Below, one piece after another: positions 1 through 8,823 of a stretch of DNA of 44,521 nucleotides (position 1 is its first letter; every line of letters starts with the position of its first letter). The position numbers and the translations under genes were made by a program. The notes under the pieces are model-generated. The model had not been told where the DNA came from. It saw only the letters and a program-made list of their open reading frames with translations, and did not search any database. This stretch comes from Alloalcanivorax mobilis. Its GTDB lineage: Bacteria > Pseudomonadota > Gammaproteobacteria > Pseudomonadales > Alcanivoracaceae. Location of the stretch: the NCBI RefSeq assembly GCF_002864685.1, contig NZ_NMQZ01000043.1:1-44521 (forward strand), read 5' to 3'.

Positions 1-17
1 CCGTCCGGCTGCGCCGG

Positions 18-48
18 TTCGCGATCAAGGATCGCTCCCACAGCGGCT
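18..48. repeat. REP-like palindromic intergenic repeat, copy 1
   Basis: A 31-base sequence whose core is GCGATC-AAG-GATCGC, a perfect 6-bp stem with a 3-base loop, followed by TCCCACAGC. An exact inverse copy lies at 16865-16895. The core plus the TCCCACAGC / TGTGGGAGC flank resembles Pseudomonas REP elements. It lies downstream of mdh in non-coding sequence. The rest of positions 1-229 shows no supported gene. Confidence 0.8.
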
Positions 49-229
49 TCGTTGCTCAGTGGTGTGAATCTGACATGAACCAGGCAAGACCAGCCGCTTG
101 CGGCTGGAACGTCGAAGGCGGGCCCGGGTGAGTGGCAACGCCACAAATCAAGTGGAACACCCAAGGGGGCGTCAATGGCGATGGGACATGTTCCCTGGCG
201 GTCAGATTCCCTCCAATCCGCGAAGAACC

Positions 230-264
230 AAAAAAAAGGCGCCCATCGGACGCCTTTTTTTTTT
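230..264 (-). terminator. Rho-independent terminator of mdh, probably bidirectional
   Basis: GC-rich hairpin at 238-254 (7-bp stem with one G-T pair, 3-base loop) flanked by an A-run on the left and ten Ts on the right. Reading the minus strand it follows the mdh stop by about 10 bases and ends in a T-run. It would also work for plus-strand transcripts. Confidence 0.88.
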
Positions 265-274
265 CCGAATCGGC

Positions 275-1255
275 TTACGGCAGCAGGTGCTTGACCGCGT
301 CGCGTTCTTCGGCGAGCTCTTTCTCGGTGGCTTGCATACGAGCGCGGGAGAACTCGTTGACGTCCAGACCCTGAACGATTTCCCAGTCGCCGTTTTTGCA
401 CACGCACGGATAGGAGTAGATCAGGCCTTCCTGGATGTCGTAGGAGCCATCGCTGTAGATGCCCATGGAGACCCAGTCACCGTCGTCGCTGCCGAGCGCC
501 CAGGAGCGCATGTGATCGATCGCGGCGTTGGCGGCGGAGGCGGCGGAGGACGCACCGCGTGCCTTGATGATGGCGGCGCCACGCTGTTGCACGGTGGGGA
601 TGTAATCATTCTCGTACCAGTCCTGCTCGACCTGGTCGATGGCGGCTTTGCCGTCCACCACGCAGTGGTGCAGATCCGGATACTGGGTGGAGGAGTGGTT
701 GCCCCAGATGGTCATTTTCTTGACATCGTTGATGCTCTTGCCGAGCTTCTCGCCGAGCTGGGCCATGGCGCGGTTGTGATCCAGGCGGGTCATGGCGGTG
801 AACTGGCGGGGGTTGATGTCCGGGGCGTTGCGTTGCGCGATCAGGGCGTTGGTGTTGGCCGGGTTGCCGACCACCAGCACTTTGATGTCGCGGCTGGCGA
901 CGTCGTTGATCGCTTTGCCCTGGGCGGAGAAGATCGCCGCGTTGGCTTCCAGCAGGTCCTTACGCTCCATGCCCGGGCCACGGGGACGGGCGCCCACCAG
1001 CAAAGCGTAGTCGGCGTCCTTGAACGCCACCTTGGCGTCGTCGGTTTGCACGATGCCAGCGACCAGCGGGAAGGCACAGTCTTCCAGCTCCATCGCCACG
1101 CCTTTCAGGGCTTCCAGGGCCGGGGTGATCTCCAGCAGTTGCAGAATAACCGGCTGGTCTTTGCCAAGCATGTCGCCGGAGGCGATGCGGAACAGCAGGG
1201 AGTAGCTGATTTGGCCAGCGGCGCCGGTGACAGCAACGCGTACAGGTGCTTTCAT
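275..1255 (-). CDS. mdh: Malate dehydrogenase
   Basis: Interconverts malate and oxaloacetate with NAD in the TCA cycle; cytosolic. The protein is 326 residues, normal for the type-2 cytosolic-like bacterial MDH. Visible motifs are the N-terminal nucleotide-binding TGAAGQI, the substrate-loop region [15 protein letters not shown], the TRLDHNRA stretch and the catalytic-histidine segment [11 protein letters not shown]. The start is set at the ATG followed by KAPVRVAV because AAGGAG lies 8 bases upstream; the open frame continues far upstream only because it is antisense to the next gene. Monocistronic, with a hairpin/T-run terminator just downstream. Family assignment is secure. Confidence 0.97.
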   Translation of the reverse strand: MKAPVRVAVTGAAGQISYSLLFRIASGDMLGKDQPVILQLLEITPALEALKGVAMELEDCAFPLVAGIVQTDDAKVAFKDADYALLVGARPRGPGMERKDLLEANAAIFSAQGKAINDVASRDIKVLVVGNPANTNALIAQRNAPDINPRQFTAMTRLDHNRAMAQLGEKLGKSINDVKKMTIWGNHSSTQYPDLHHCVVDGKAAIDQVEQDWYENDYIPTVQQRGAAIIKARGASSAASAANAAIDHMRSWALGSDDGDWVSMGIYSDGSYDIQEGLIYSYPCVCKNGDWEIVQGLDVNEFSRARMQATEKELAEERDAVKHLLP

Positions 1256-1400
1256 GAAAAAATCTCCTTGGAGTCGTCGGGAGAGCTCAGGGTTGCCTGG
1301 GCAGCCCCGGATAACGGGGAATAACGGGACACGCAGGCTCCCGGACCGGATCGCCGCCTGGCGCGGGTAGCGGCGGGCAGACGTTCCGAGGACGGCGCGC

Positions 1401-1406
1401 ATTATA
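1401..1406 (-). promoter_or_regulatory. Possible -10 element of mdh
   Basis: The minus strand reads a consensus TATAAT about 145 bases upstream of the mdh start, in the divergent mdh / reductase intergenic region. The plus strand overlaps it with TATAGT at 1404-1409. No good -35 was seen at standard spacing on either strand, so the call rests on the -10 alone. Confidence 0.35.
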
Positions 1407-1459
1407 GTGTAGGTGGTCGACAAGCGCACGGATCGATGCGTATTGGAAAAGGGAAGACA

Positions 1460-2605
1460 ATGGATCATTGGGACGTGATCGTGGCGGGCGCCGGCCAGGC
1501 GGGCTGCGCGGCCGCCTGGGATCTGGCCGCTGGCGGCGCCCGGGTGCTGCTGATTCACACCGGCGAGGGCCGGGAAAAGCCCTGCGCGGGCGGGCTCACC
1601 ATCAAGGCGCTGCGCCGCTACCGGTTCGCTCTGGATAGCGTGATTCGCGAGACCGTCAGCACCCTCAACCTGCCTGGCCCGGGTGGCGATACCCGGATTG
1701 CCGTGGGCGAGCCCTTCTGCGTGATGACCCACCGCCGTGAGCTGGACGCTCTGTGCCGTGAGCGGGCCGGTGAACGGGGCGCCGATTGGACGCAGGCCAA
1801 CGGCGTGCGCGCGGTGCGCCAGAGCGCCGCGGGCGTGGTCCTGGAGTTGCGTGACGGCCGCCGCTACCGCGCCGCTTACCTGATTGCCGCCGATGGCGCG
1901 CACAGCCCGTTGCGGCGCCTGTTGCAGGGCAGCCAGGCGGGGGCCGGGGCGCTGGCGTTGGAAGCGCACGTGCCGCGCGAGCGGCTCCGACATTATCCGC
2001 CCATGACCCTGGATTTTGGGGCCATCCGCCAGGGCTATGGCTGGTTGTTTCCGAAGGGCGATCACGTCAATGTCGGGCTGTACGTATGGCGGCGTGAGCG
2101 GGCCCGGCCGACGCTGCAGGCGTTGCGCGATTACGCCCGACGCAGCCTGGGCTGCGACCGGCTTGATGACGTCGGCGGCTATCCGTTGGGAACCTGGCTG
2201 ACCCGCCGCGCGCCGCTGTGCGGGCGGGTGCTGTTCGTCGGCGATGCCGCCGGCGCCACCGAAGCTCTGCTCGGCGAAGGGATCTATGGCGCGCTGGTCA
2301 GCGGCCAGCTGGCCGCCAGCGCGATTCTGGCCGGGCGTGCTCAAGACTATCCGCTGCTGCTGGCGCGCTGGCGGGATGAGCTGCGCCAGGTGGAACGGCT
2401 GACTCAGGTGTTTTACCGGTCGGCGCCAGTCGGATGCATGCTGCTGCGCCATGGGCTGGCGCCTACGCTATTGCGCGGTTACGCCCGTGGCTGGACGCTG
2501 GGGCAGACCAAGCGAGCCTGGCGGGGTGCCACCCCTGGTGGCGCTCCTAGAGACCCTGATGGCGGCCCTTTTCACGACCTTGATCACGGTAAGCCAGGGG
2601 GGTAA
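1460..2605 (+). CDS. FAD-dependent oxidoreductase, geranylgeranyl reductase family
   Basis: A 381-residue flavoprotein of the geranylgeranyl-reductase / lipid-reductase class. The N-terminus has the dinucleotide-binding GAGQAG (residues 10-15). PCAGGLT around residues 41-47 is the family cysteine motif. [20 protein letters not shown] near residue 260 is the second FAD-contact segment. Members reduce isoprenoid or other lipid double bonds or act as monooxygenase-like enzymes; the substrate here cannot be read. Start at 1460 is preferred over 1436 because GGGAAG precedes it. The last 59 bases overlap the 3' end of the convergent araC-type gene, and the Gly/Pro/Asp-rich tail looks like a non-domain extension. 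Cytosolic, no signal peptide. Confidence 0.85.
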   Translation: MDHWDVIVAGAGQAGCAAAWDLAAGGARVLLIHTGEGREKPCAGGLTIKALRRYRFALDSVIRETVSTLNLPGPGGDTRIAVGEPFCVMTHRRELDALCRERAGERGADWTQANGVRAVRQSAAGVVLELRDGRRYRAAYLIAADGAHSPLRRLLQGSQAGAGALALEAHVPRERLRHYPPMTLDFGAIRQGYGWLFPKGDHVNVGLYVWRRERARPTLQALRDYARRSLGCDRLDDVGGYPLGTWLTRRAPLCGRVLFVGDAAGATEALLGEGIYGALVSGQLAASAILAGRAQDYPLLLARWRDELRQVERLTQVFYRSAPVGCMLLRHGLAPTLLRGYARGWTLGQTKRAWRGATPGGAPRDPDGGPFHDLDHGKPGG

Positions 2606-3602
2606 CCGCGAACCAGCGCTTGAAGGCACGGTTGAAGGCGCTCTGCTCGGAATAGCCCAGATCCAGGGCGATCTGATTCACCGAGCGGTCGCTGTGCAGC
2701 AGCCAGTCGCAGGCCAGGCGTTGCCGCTCCTCTTCAAGCAGGGTGGAAAAGTCCGCTTGCTCGGCGCGCAGACGGCGCCGCAGCGTCCAGGGTTTGACGC
2801 CCAGCCGCTCGGCGATCCGTTCCAGCTGCGGCACGCCGTCCACCAGCCGCCGCTGGATTTCCAGACGCACCTGTTCGAGCAGGTTGTCGCGGGCCAGATA
2901 CTGGGTGAGCGCGCGTTGCATGCGCGAGCGAGAAAGGCGGTTGACCTCCGGGTCGGCGTCGCGCAGGGGCAAGTCCAGCAGCGCTTCGTCGATCACCAGG
3001 GCATTGTCGGGCTGATTGAATCGCACCGGGCAGCGGAACAGGCGCTGGTATTCCTGCTCCCCGCCGGGGGGCGGGTGGCGCAGGTGCACCGCCAGCGGGT
3101 CCTTATCGGCGCCCAGAATCCAGCGGCCGAATACTACCGCGCCAGCGAAGAAGGCCTCCAACCGATGGCGGCTGGTGACCCTGTCATGGAACGGTGTTTC
3201 CCAGATCAGCCACAGGTCGTGGCCTTGCCATTCGAAGCGCAGCTCGGCGAATTCGCTGGTCACCCGGGCAAAAGGAATCATCAGCTCAATGGCGTCACGC
3301 AGGGTGGCGCTGGACATGCTCGCGTAGCCGAGCTCGCCCATGAAGCGCGGGCGGATGCACTCGCCCATGTGCAAGCCGAACAGAGGATCGTCGCTGCCCT
3401 CAAGGGCGAGTTGCAACAGGCGGTCTTCGATCCGCAGGGGAATGCGCGCCCCGGGCGCTTCCAGGTCGTGCTCGCTGACCCCCAGCCGCACCAGCGCATC
3501 GCTCAGATCGACACCGGCCCGCAAGGCCGCATCGAGCAGGTACTCGATCCAGAATGAGGCAACGGTGAGCGACGCAAATGGCGTGGCGGCGGTGTGTGTC
3601 AT
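2547..3602 (-). CDS. AraC-family transcriptional regulator
   Basis: 351 residues: a long N-terminal sensing domain of the Arabinose_bd / OruR type (roughly 20-215) followed by a two-helix-turn-helix AraC DNA-binding domain (about 245-340) ending in IALDLGYSEQSAFNRAFKRW, the typical second recognition helix. Regulators with this architecture control amino-acid or fatty-acid-related catabolism; the target is unknown here. AGGGAAG precedes the start. A TTGACT-like -35 lies upstream on the minus strand with only a weak -10. The 3' end overlaps the convergent reductase gene by 59 bases. Confidence 0.9.
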   Translation of the reverse strand: MTHTAATPFASLTVASFWIEYLLDAALRAGVDLSDALVRLGVSEHDLEAPGARIPLRIEDRLLQLALEGSDDPLFGLHMGECIRPRFMGELGYASMSSATLRDAIELMIPFARVTSEFAELRFEWQGHDLWLIWETPFHDRVTSRHRLEAFFAGAVVFGRWILGADKDPLAVHLRHPPPGGEQEYQRLFRCPVRFNQPDNALVIDEALLDLPLRDADPEVNRLSRSRMQRALTQYLARDNLLEQVRLEIQRRLVDGVPQLERIAERLGVKPWTLRRRLRAEQADFSTLLEEERQRLACDWLLHSDRSVNQIALDLGYSEQSAFNRAFKRWFAVTPLAYRDQGREKGRHQGL

Positions 3603-3745
3603 GGCTTCCCTGGTGTTCGCGGCGGCCCGTTAAGAAGAAAAGAAAACACATCGGGCGCTCGGCACATAAGCAAACGTCACTGGGCCAGGGGAGTCAATGA
3701 CGCGGAGTGACCGGCCAGGACGGCCCGGTCAGGGTGGCCTGGAAA

Positions 3746-3765
3746 CGCCGGGCGGGCGCCCGGCG
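3746..3765. other. Perfect GC hairpin downstream of the phasin-like gene
   Basis: 8-bp perfect stem (CGCCGGGC pairing with GCCCGGCG) with a 4-base loop, 11 bases past the stop of the minus-strand phasin-like gene. There is no T-run, so it may be a Rho-aided 3' end or transcript-stabilising hairpin rather than an intrinsic terminator. Confidence 0.5.
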
Positions 3766-3776
3766 GTGAGCCGGGA

Positions 3777-4088
3777 TCAGGCCTTTTGTTCCCGGGCCAG
3801 CTTGTTCACCTTGCGGCTGATGCGGTCCAGTTTCTTGTCCAGGCTGTGCATTTCCTCGCGGGTCGGCAGACCCAGAAGGCCGGCCAGGCGGGTGCGCCAG
3901 CCGTCGCCATTGCCGCTTTCGCGCTTGAAGCGCTGGCCGGATTTCACCAATTCGTCCAGGATCTGCTGACCGGAGTCGCTGAGGCGCACCAGCGCGCCGC
4001 GGGCGGCTTTGTTAAGCTTGCCGGCGGTCTGGTTCAGTTCGTTGATCAAGGTATTATCGGCGTTCTTTTTCGCTGCGGCTTCACTCAT
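3777..4088 (-). CDS. Small phasin-family-like protein
   Basis: 103 residues, Lys/Arg-rich and almost wholly helical. The middle segment (LVRLSDSGQQILDELVKSGQ) followed by LLGLPTREEMHSLDKKLDRISRKVNKL resembles the core of PhaF/PhaI-type granule-associated proteins: an amphipathic helix, then a Leu-zipper-like C-terminus after 'LGLPTREE'. Such proteins coat polyhydroxyalkanoate or other granules. No PHA synthase lies in this window, so the role is inferred from similarity only. Start chosen because AGGAGG precedes it. Its leader carries three 9-bp direct repeats. Monocistronic. Confidence 0.65.
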   Translation of the reverse strand: MSEAAAKKNADNTLINELNQTAGKLNKAARGALVRLSDSGQQILDELVKSGQRFKRESGNGDGWRTRLAGLLGLPTREEMHSLDKKLDRISRKVNKLAREQKA

Positions 4089-4116
4089 GGGTGAGGGCCT
4101 CCTTTCGCTGCGGGTC

Positions 4117-4143
4117 CTGTGGAACCTGTGGAACGTATGGAAC
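4117..4143. repeat. Three 9-bp direct repeats in the phasin-like gene leader
   Basis: Period-9 tandem units CTGTGGAAC, CTGTGGAAC, GTATGGAAC (plus strand), about 30 bases upstream of the minus-strand phasin-like start, followed by a partial fourth unit GTATG. The arrangement is iteron-like and may be an operator or a leader structure. No binding protein can be named. Confidence 0.7.
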
Positions 4144-4219
4144 GTATGCAGAGCTACGGTGTATCCCGCACGCAACAGATGACCGGTGGAGCGCGGGACA
4201 CCCTGAATACTAGACCCGC

Positions 4220-4249
4220 TTGACGGTTTGTTCGTGTTGCTTGTCTAAC
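4220..4249 (+). promoter_or_regulatory. Candidate sigma70 promoter for the carboxylesterase
   Basis: TTGACG at 4220-4225, an 18-base spacer, and TCTAAC at 4244-4249, about 50 bases upstream of the esterase start. The -35 matches well and the -10 in four of six positions. Confidence 0.4.
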
Positions 4250-4298
4250 AATTAAACAAGGCTTATGGCCCGCGAGGCCGGCCGGCAGGAGAGTGGAA

Positions 4299-5822
4299 AT
4301 GAAGGTAGTGATCCCCCAGGGGGCGTATCAAGGGCTGTCCGCCAACGGCGTCAGCGAATTCCGAGGTGTGCCCTACGCCTTGCCGCCGTTGGCGGAGCGC
4401 CGTTTCAAGGCGCCGCAACCGTTGCCGCCGAGCAGCGATCAGCAGCGCGCCGACCGCTACCCACTGCCGTCGGTGCAGCCGCGCAACCCGCTGATGGGGG
4501 TGGAGGATTCCGGGGAAGACTGCCTGTACATGAACCTCTGGGTGCCGGAGGGCGAGGGGCCGTTTCCGGTGATGCTGTGGTATCACGGCGGCGGCTATAC
4601 CGCCGGTTCGGTGTCCCAGGCGCTCTATAACGGCGCCCGGCTGGCGGCCACGCGGAAGGTGGTGGTGGTGCACGCCGCCTATCGGCTGGGCGCCCACGGT
4701 TTCGCCGACTTCTCCGCCATCGCGCCGGAACTGCAGGCGGACACCAACCTGGGTTTGCGCGATCAGATCGCCGCCCTGGAGTGGGTCAACCGTCATATCG
4801 AGGCGTTCGCTGGCCGCGCCGATCAGGTCACTATTTTCGGCGAGTCCGCGGGCGGTTTCAGCGTTGCCTCGTTGATGGCCACGCCGCGGGCACGGCCACT
4901 ATTCCAGCGCGCCATCGTACAATCCGGGGGCGGCGACTTCGTGCTCGCGCCCGAGGAGTCGCGCCGCATTACCGAAGCGTTCGTGGAGGCCCTGCCGGGC
5001 GAGGGCGGCGCCGCCGAGCGCATCCGCCAGGCCGACCCGAAAGCCTGGCTGGCGGCGCAGGCCAAGGCCCAGCGGATGCTTGCCGCGCGCGGCCTGCGCG
5101 ACACTACGCCGCAGTTTTCCATGGTGTTTCTGCCCACCGTCGACGGCGATCTGCTGCCCCGGGTGCCAGTGGACGCCATTGCCGCCGGCGAGGCGCGCGA
5201 CATCGAGCTGCTCGCTGGCGCCTGCCGGGATGAGTGGAACTTCTTTCAGTACGCCGGGCCGATGGCCGGCTTTCCCTCCCTGGATGAGCTGCGCGCCTTC
5301 GACGATGAAGAGATTCTGCGCCGCTTCGAGCGGGCCCTGCCGGGCCACGGCGAGCGCATGCTGGCGTACTACCGCGCCACCGTGACGCCGCACGCCGAGC
5401 GCAGCAACATGGACTGGTTTTCCGCCATGGAAACCGATCGCCTGTTCCGGGTGCCCACGGTTCGACTGCTCGACGCCCAGGCCCGGCACCGCCCGGCGGA
5501 CACTCGCGGCTACCAGTTCACCTTCGAAAGCACCCAGTTCGGGGTGCCGATGGGCGCTTGCCACGTGGTCGACGTGCCGTTCGTGTTTGGCATCACCGAC
5601 ACCCCGGTGGGTCAGTTCTTCACCGGCGGCACCGACCAGGCGCGCGCGCTGGCAGAGCGGGTCCAGCAGGTGTGGGGCGATTTCGCCCACGGCCGTGGCG
5701 CCGACTGGCCGGCCTGGAGCGAACAACGCCAGGTACACCAGTTCGGCCCCGGTGGAGAAATGGCGCGGCTGCTCGACGACGACGCCGAGCGGCTTTGGGA
5801 GGCGGTGATTCCGAAGGCTTGA
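4299..5822 (+). CDS. Type-B carboxylesterase / lipase family protein
   Basis: 507-residue alpha/beta hydrolase that hydrolyses carboxylic esters. The N-terminal FRGVPYA and EDCLYMNLWVP segments are family signatures. HGGGY is the oxyanion-hole loop, GESAGG carries the nucleophile (Ser183 by count), and the late GACHVVDVPFVF segment carries the likely catalytic His (422). No signal peptide is visible, so it is probably cytoplasmic like PnbA-type esterases. The ATG at 4299 is chosen over the GTG at 4293 because AGGAG lies 7 bases upstream of the ATG. Natural substrate unknown; could act on esters of xenobiotic or lipid origin. Confidence 0.93.
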   Translation: MKVVIPQGAYQGLSANGVSEFRGVPYALPPLAERRFKAPQPLPPSSDQQRADRYPLPSVQPRNPLMGVEDSGEDCLYMNLWVPEGEGPFPVMLWYHGGGYTAGSVSQALYNGARLAATRKVVVVHAAYRLGAHGFADFSAIAPELQADTNLGLRDQIAALEWVNRHIEAFAGRADQVTIFGESAGGFSVASLMATPRARPLFQRAIVQSGGGDFVLAPEESRRITEAFVEALPGEGGAAERIRQADPKAWLAAQAKAQRMLAARGLRDTTPQFSMVFLPTVDGDLLPRVPVDAIAAGEARDIELLAGACRDEWNFFQYAGPMAGFPSLDELRAFDDEEILRRFERALPGHGERMLAYYRATVTPHAERSNMDWFSAMETDRLFRVPTVRLLDAQARHRPADTRGYQFTFESTQFGVPMGACHVVDVPFVFGITDTPVGQFFTGGTDQARALAERVQQVWGDFAHGRGADWPAWSEQRQVHQFGPGGEMARLLDDDAERLWEAVIPKA

Positions 5823-5880
5823 GGCGTAAAATCGCAGGGTGGTGGGGCGCGGATATCGACGGGCGCCGTCGCGATGGGTT

Positions 5881-5950
5881 GCAAGCCTCAAGCTTCAAGC
5901 TACAGGCGGGCTACGTAGCTTCCCTTGTAGCTTGCGGCTTGTAGCTTGCG
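5881..5950. repeat. Inverted heptamer array, locus A
   Basis: Left array of period-7 units GCAAGCC, TCAAGCT, TCAAGCT, ACAGGCG (5881-5908) and right array CCTTGTA, GCTTGCG, GCTTGTA, GCTTGCG (5923-5950). The right array is roughly the reverse complement of the left, so the region can fold into a long imperfect stem. It lies in the 264-base interval between the esterase and bolA, which holds no gene. Loci B (20231-20380) and C (26631-26681) share the layout. Confidence 0.8.
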
Positions 5951-6086
5951 ATCCTCTCCACGCAGCACGGCGCTCGCTGCCCCCTCCACCTGTGCCATGT
6001 CGGGCCTCCGAATCCACCCGCCCACCCCTGGCTTCCCCCCGCCAACCCTCCTAAAATAGCGGCCTGAATCCCAATCGGAGTCCGTT

Positions 6087-6419
6087 ATGTCCGTGGCCGA
6101 GGCCATTGAGCGCAAAGTCCGCACGGCGTTGCCCGTGGCGCATCTGGAACTGGAGAACGAGAGCCATAAGCACAGTGTGCCGGCCAACTCGGAGACCCAC
6201 TTTAAGCTGGTGGTGGTGTCCGAGGCGTTCCAGGGCCTGATGCCGGTGCGTCGCCATCAGCGTCTCTACGAGGTGCTGGCGGAGGAACTGGCCGGGCCGG
6301 TTCATGCGCTGGCGTTGCACCCGTTCACGGTGACGGAATGGCGTGCCCGCGGTGGTGAGGTGGCCGATTCGCCGGATTGCCTGGGTGGTAGCAAACACGA
6401 TGCGGAGTTTGGCCGATGA
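6087..6419 (+). CDS. bolA: BolA family protein
   Basis: 110 residues, the usual BolA size. Conserved features: an N-terminal helix, [29 protein letters not shown] (the class-defining HKH-x6-ETHFK region), then [13 protein letters not shown] and a C-terminal strand ending [14 protein letters not shown]. BolA proteins work with monothiol glutaredoxins in Fe-S handling and affect morphology and stress responses. GGAG precedes the start. The stop overlaps the trhO start by 4 bases (ATGA), so the two are translationally coupled. Confidence 0.95.
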   Translation: MSVAEAIERKVRTALPVAHLELENESHKHSVPANSETHFKLVVVSEAFQGLMPVRRHQRLYEVLAEELAGPVHALALHPFTVTEWRARGGEVADSPDCLGGSKHDAEFGR

Positions 6420-7354
6420 GCACGGCACCGGGTTCGATCGTGGTGGCGGCGTTGTATCGCTTCACCCGTCTGGACGACATCGAAGCCCTGCGCGAGCCAC
6501 TGCTGTCGCGGATGCTCAACAACGATGTGCACGGCACCCTGCTGCTGGCCCGCGAGGGCATCAACGGCACCATTTCCGGAGTGCGCGAAGGCATCGACGC
6601 GGTGCTTGCCTGGCTGCGTGAAGATGGCCGCTTCGAGGGCTTGGAATACAAGGAATCGTTTGTTGACGAGCACCCGTTTCTGCGCACCAAGGTGAAGTTG
6701 AAGAAAGAGATCGTCACCATGGGCGTGGAAGACCTGGACCCGCACGGAGAGCGCGGCACCTATCTGGAGCCGGAACAGTGGAACGCGGTGATCGCCGATC
6801 CGCAAACACTGGTGATCGATACCCGCAACGACTATGAGTACGAAGTGGGGACCTTCGAAGGCGCGGTCAACCCGGATACCAAGACGTTTCGGGAGTTTCC
6901 CGAGTACGTGAAACACCACCTGGACCCGGACAAGCACAAGCGGGTGGCGATGTTCTGCACCGGCGGTATCCGCTGCGAGAAATCCACCGCCTATCTGAAA
7001 GCCCAGGGGTTTGACGAGGTCTACCACCTCAAGGGCGGCATCCTCAAATACCTGGAGCAGACGCCACCGGAGACGTCCCTGTGGCGCGGCGAGTGCTTCG
7101 TGTTCGACGAGCGGGTCACGGTGGACCACCACCTGCGCCCGGGCGGCTACGATCAATGCCATGCCTGCCGGCGGCCGATTTCCGAGCAGGACAAGGCCTC
7201 GCCTCTGTATCGCCAGGGAGTGTCCTGCCCGCGCTGCCACGATGAATCCAGCGCCGAGCAGAAGGCGCGCTTCGCCGAACGGCAAAAGCAAATCGATCTG
7301 GCCCGCCAGCGTGGCGAGGCGCACCGCGGGCAAGACCCCAGGGAGCCGGGCTAA
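6416..7354 (+). CDS. trhO: tRNA uridine(34) hydroxylase (rhodanese-domain)
   Basis: 312 residues, normal for TrhO (YceA). An N-terminal ferredoxin-like domain with [13 protein letters not shown] is followed by a rhodanese domain whose active-site loop is [11 protein letters not shown] (Cys181 by count), then a C-terminal Cys-rich zinc-ribbon-like part (HACRRP...SCPRCHDE). The enzyme makes 5-hydroxyuridine at tRNA position 34 using O2. Coupled to bolA by an ATGA overlap. A stem-loop straddles its stop codon. Confidence 0.95.
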   Translation: MSTAPGSIVVAALYRFTRLDDIEALREPLLSRMLNNDVHGTLLLAREGINGTISGVREGIDAVLAWLREDGRFEGLEYKESFVDEHPFLRTKVKLKKEIVTMGVEDLDPHGERGTYLEPEQWNAVIADPQTLVIDTRNDYEYEVGTFEGAVNPDTKTFREFPEYVKHHLDPDKHKRVAMFCTGGIRCEKSTAYLKAQGFDEVYHLKGGILKYLEQTPPETSLWRGECFVFDERVTVDHHLRPGGYDQCHACRRPISEQDKASPLYRQGVSCPRCHDESSAEQKARFAERQKQIDLARQRGEAHRGQDPREPG

Positions 7355-7371
7355 ATCGCGCCGGCTCCCTG
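7339..7371 (+). other. Stem-loop across the trhO stop codon
   Basis: Perfect 11-bp inverted repeat (CAGGGAGCCGG with CCGGCTCCCTG) enclosing an 11-base loop that contains the trhO TAA. No T-run follows, so it is a weak intrinsic terminator at best. It separates bolA-trhO from modABC and may limit read-through. Confidence 0.6.
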
Positions 7372-7426
7372 CCGTATGGCGGCTCGGGGCCGCTGCCCGA
7401 TGATGTCAGAAACAAGGCGGACGACG

Positions 7427-8149
7427 ATGCGATACCTGTTCGCGGCGGCGCTGTTGCTGCTGCAATCCCTGGCTTGTGCCGCGCCCGTGCGGGTGGCGGT
7501 GGCGGCCAACTTCGCGGTGCCGTTGCGGGCACTGGTCAGCGCCTACCGCCACGACCACCCCCAGGCGGACATCCAGGTCACGGTGGCTTCCACCGGCAAG
7601 CTGGCGGCGCAGATCCGCCAGGGCGCCCCCTTTGATCTGTTTCTGGCGGCGGACCAGCGCCGCCCCGAAGAGCTGGAGAACGAAGGCCTGGCGCAGGCCG
7701 GGTCGCGGCAAACCTACGCGTTGGGCCGGCTGGCGCTGTGGAGCCGCAAGGCGAATCTGGACCTCGGGCCAGAGCTGTTGAACAGCGGCCAATTGTCGCC
7801 GTTGGCCCTGGCCAATGCCCGCACCGCGCCCTACGGCGTGGCCGCCGAGGCGGTGATCGCCACCCTGGCGCTGCCCGACAGCGTGACCCTGGTGCGTGGC
7901 GAGAACGTGGCGCAAACCTTCCACTTCGCCGACAGCGGCGCCGCCCAGGCCGCCTTCGTGGCCTACAGCCAGGTGCTGGGGCAGGGCGGCAGCCTGTGGT
8001 TGCCGCCAGCGCGCTTGTATGAGCCGATCATCCAGCAAGCGGTACGGCTGACCGACAGCCCGGACGCGGCACGCTTTTATCGCTATCTGTTCAGTGCGTC
8101 GGCGCGGGAGAGTATTCGCCGCGCCGGTTACGCGGTGGACGGCGATTGA
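7427..8149 (+). CDS. modA: Molybdate ABC transporter, periplasmic binding protein
   Basis: 240 residues from the chosen start. The N-terminus is a typical Sec signal (MRYLFAAALLLLQSLACAA) and the mature part begins with VRVAVAANFAVPL, the ModA oxyanion-binding start. TVASTGKLAAQIRQGAPFDLFLAAD carries the second substrate-contact region. Binds molybdate or tungstate in the periplasm and delivers it to ModB. In-frame ATGs at 7400 and 7403 would push the signal peptide inward; 7427 has AAGGCGG at good spacing. Its stop overlaps the modB start (TGATG). Confidence 0.94.
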   Translation: MRYLFAAALLLLQSLACAAPVRVAVAANFAVPLRALVSAYRHDHPQADIQVTVASTGKLAAQIRQGAPFDLFLAADQRRPEELENEGLAQAGSRQTYALGRLALWSRKANLDLGPELLNSGQLSPLALANARTAPYGVAAEAVIATLALPDSVTLVRGENVAQTFHFADSGAAQAAFVAYSQVLGQGGSLWLPPARLYEPIIQQAVRLTDSPDAARFYRYLFSASARESIRRAGYAVDGD

Positions 8150-8823
8150 TGCCGAGCGCGGACTGGCTGGCGCTGTGGGTCAGCGTCAAGCTGGCGCTGA
8201 TCTCCACGGTGGTGCTGCTGGCTCTGTGCACGCCGTTGGCCTGGTGGCTGGCCCGTCATCGCCGGCGCGGCCAGGCGTTGCTTGAAGCACTGCTGGCGTT
8301 GCCACTGGTGCTGCCGCCCACGGTGCTGGGCTTTTACCTGTTGCTGGCACTGGGCCCGCGCGGGCCCGGTGGGGCGCTGGCCGGGCTGGGGAATGCGCAC
8401 AGCCTGGCGTTCACCTTCAGCGGCCTGGTGATCGGCTCGGTGCTGTACTCGTTGCCCTTTGTGCTGCAGCCGCTCAAGAACGCCTTCGCCGCGATCGACA
8501 GGGACACCCTGGACATGGCGGCATCGTTGGGCGCGTCTCCCCGGGATCGCTTTATCAACGTGGTGCTGCCATTGGCCCGGCCGGGCTATTTTTCCGCCGC
8601 CGTGCTCGGCTTCGCCCATACCCTGGGGGAATTCGGCGTGGTGCTGATGATCGGTGGCAGCCTCTCCGGCGAGACGCGGGTTGCCTCGGTGGCGCTTTAT
8701 GAGCACGTGGAAGCCGGCGATTACGCCAGCGCCGGGCGGCTGGCGATGGTGCTGGTGGTGCTTTCGGTGGCGTTGTTGTGGGCGGTGTTTCGCTGGCAGC
8801 GCCGGCCGGGGAGCCCGTTGTGA
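8149..8823 (+). CDS. modB: Molybdate ABC transporter permease
   Basis: 224-residue inner-membrane permease with about five hydrophobic helices. The EAA-type cytoplasmic loop is DTLDMAASLGASPRDRFINVVLPLARPG, the contact site for the ATPase. LVLPPTVLGFYLL and HTLGEFGVVLMIGG are typical ModB segments. ATG at 8149 overlaps the modA stop; its own stop overlaps the modC GTG by 4 bases, so the three genes are tightly coupled. Confidence 0.95.
   Translation: MPSADWLALWVSVKLALISTVVLLALCTPLAWWLARHRRRGQALLEALLALPLVLPPTVLGFYLLLALGPRGPGGALAGLGNAHSLAFTFSGLVIGSVLYSLPFVLQPLKNAFAAIDRDTLDMAASLGASPRDRFINVVLPLARPGYFSAAVLGFAHTLGEFGVVLMIGGSLSGETRVASVALYEHVEAGDYASAGRLAMVLVVLSVALLWAVFRWQRRPGSPL

Noticed and set aside
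98-1324. 408-codon plus-strand open frame across the mdh locus
   Set aside because: Antisense shadow of malate dehydrogenase with no recognisable domain; high GC creates long open frames in antisense.
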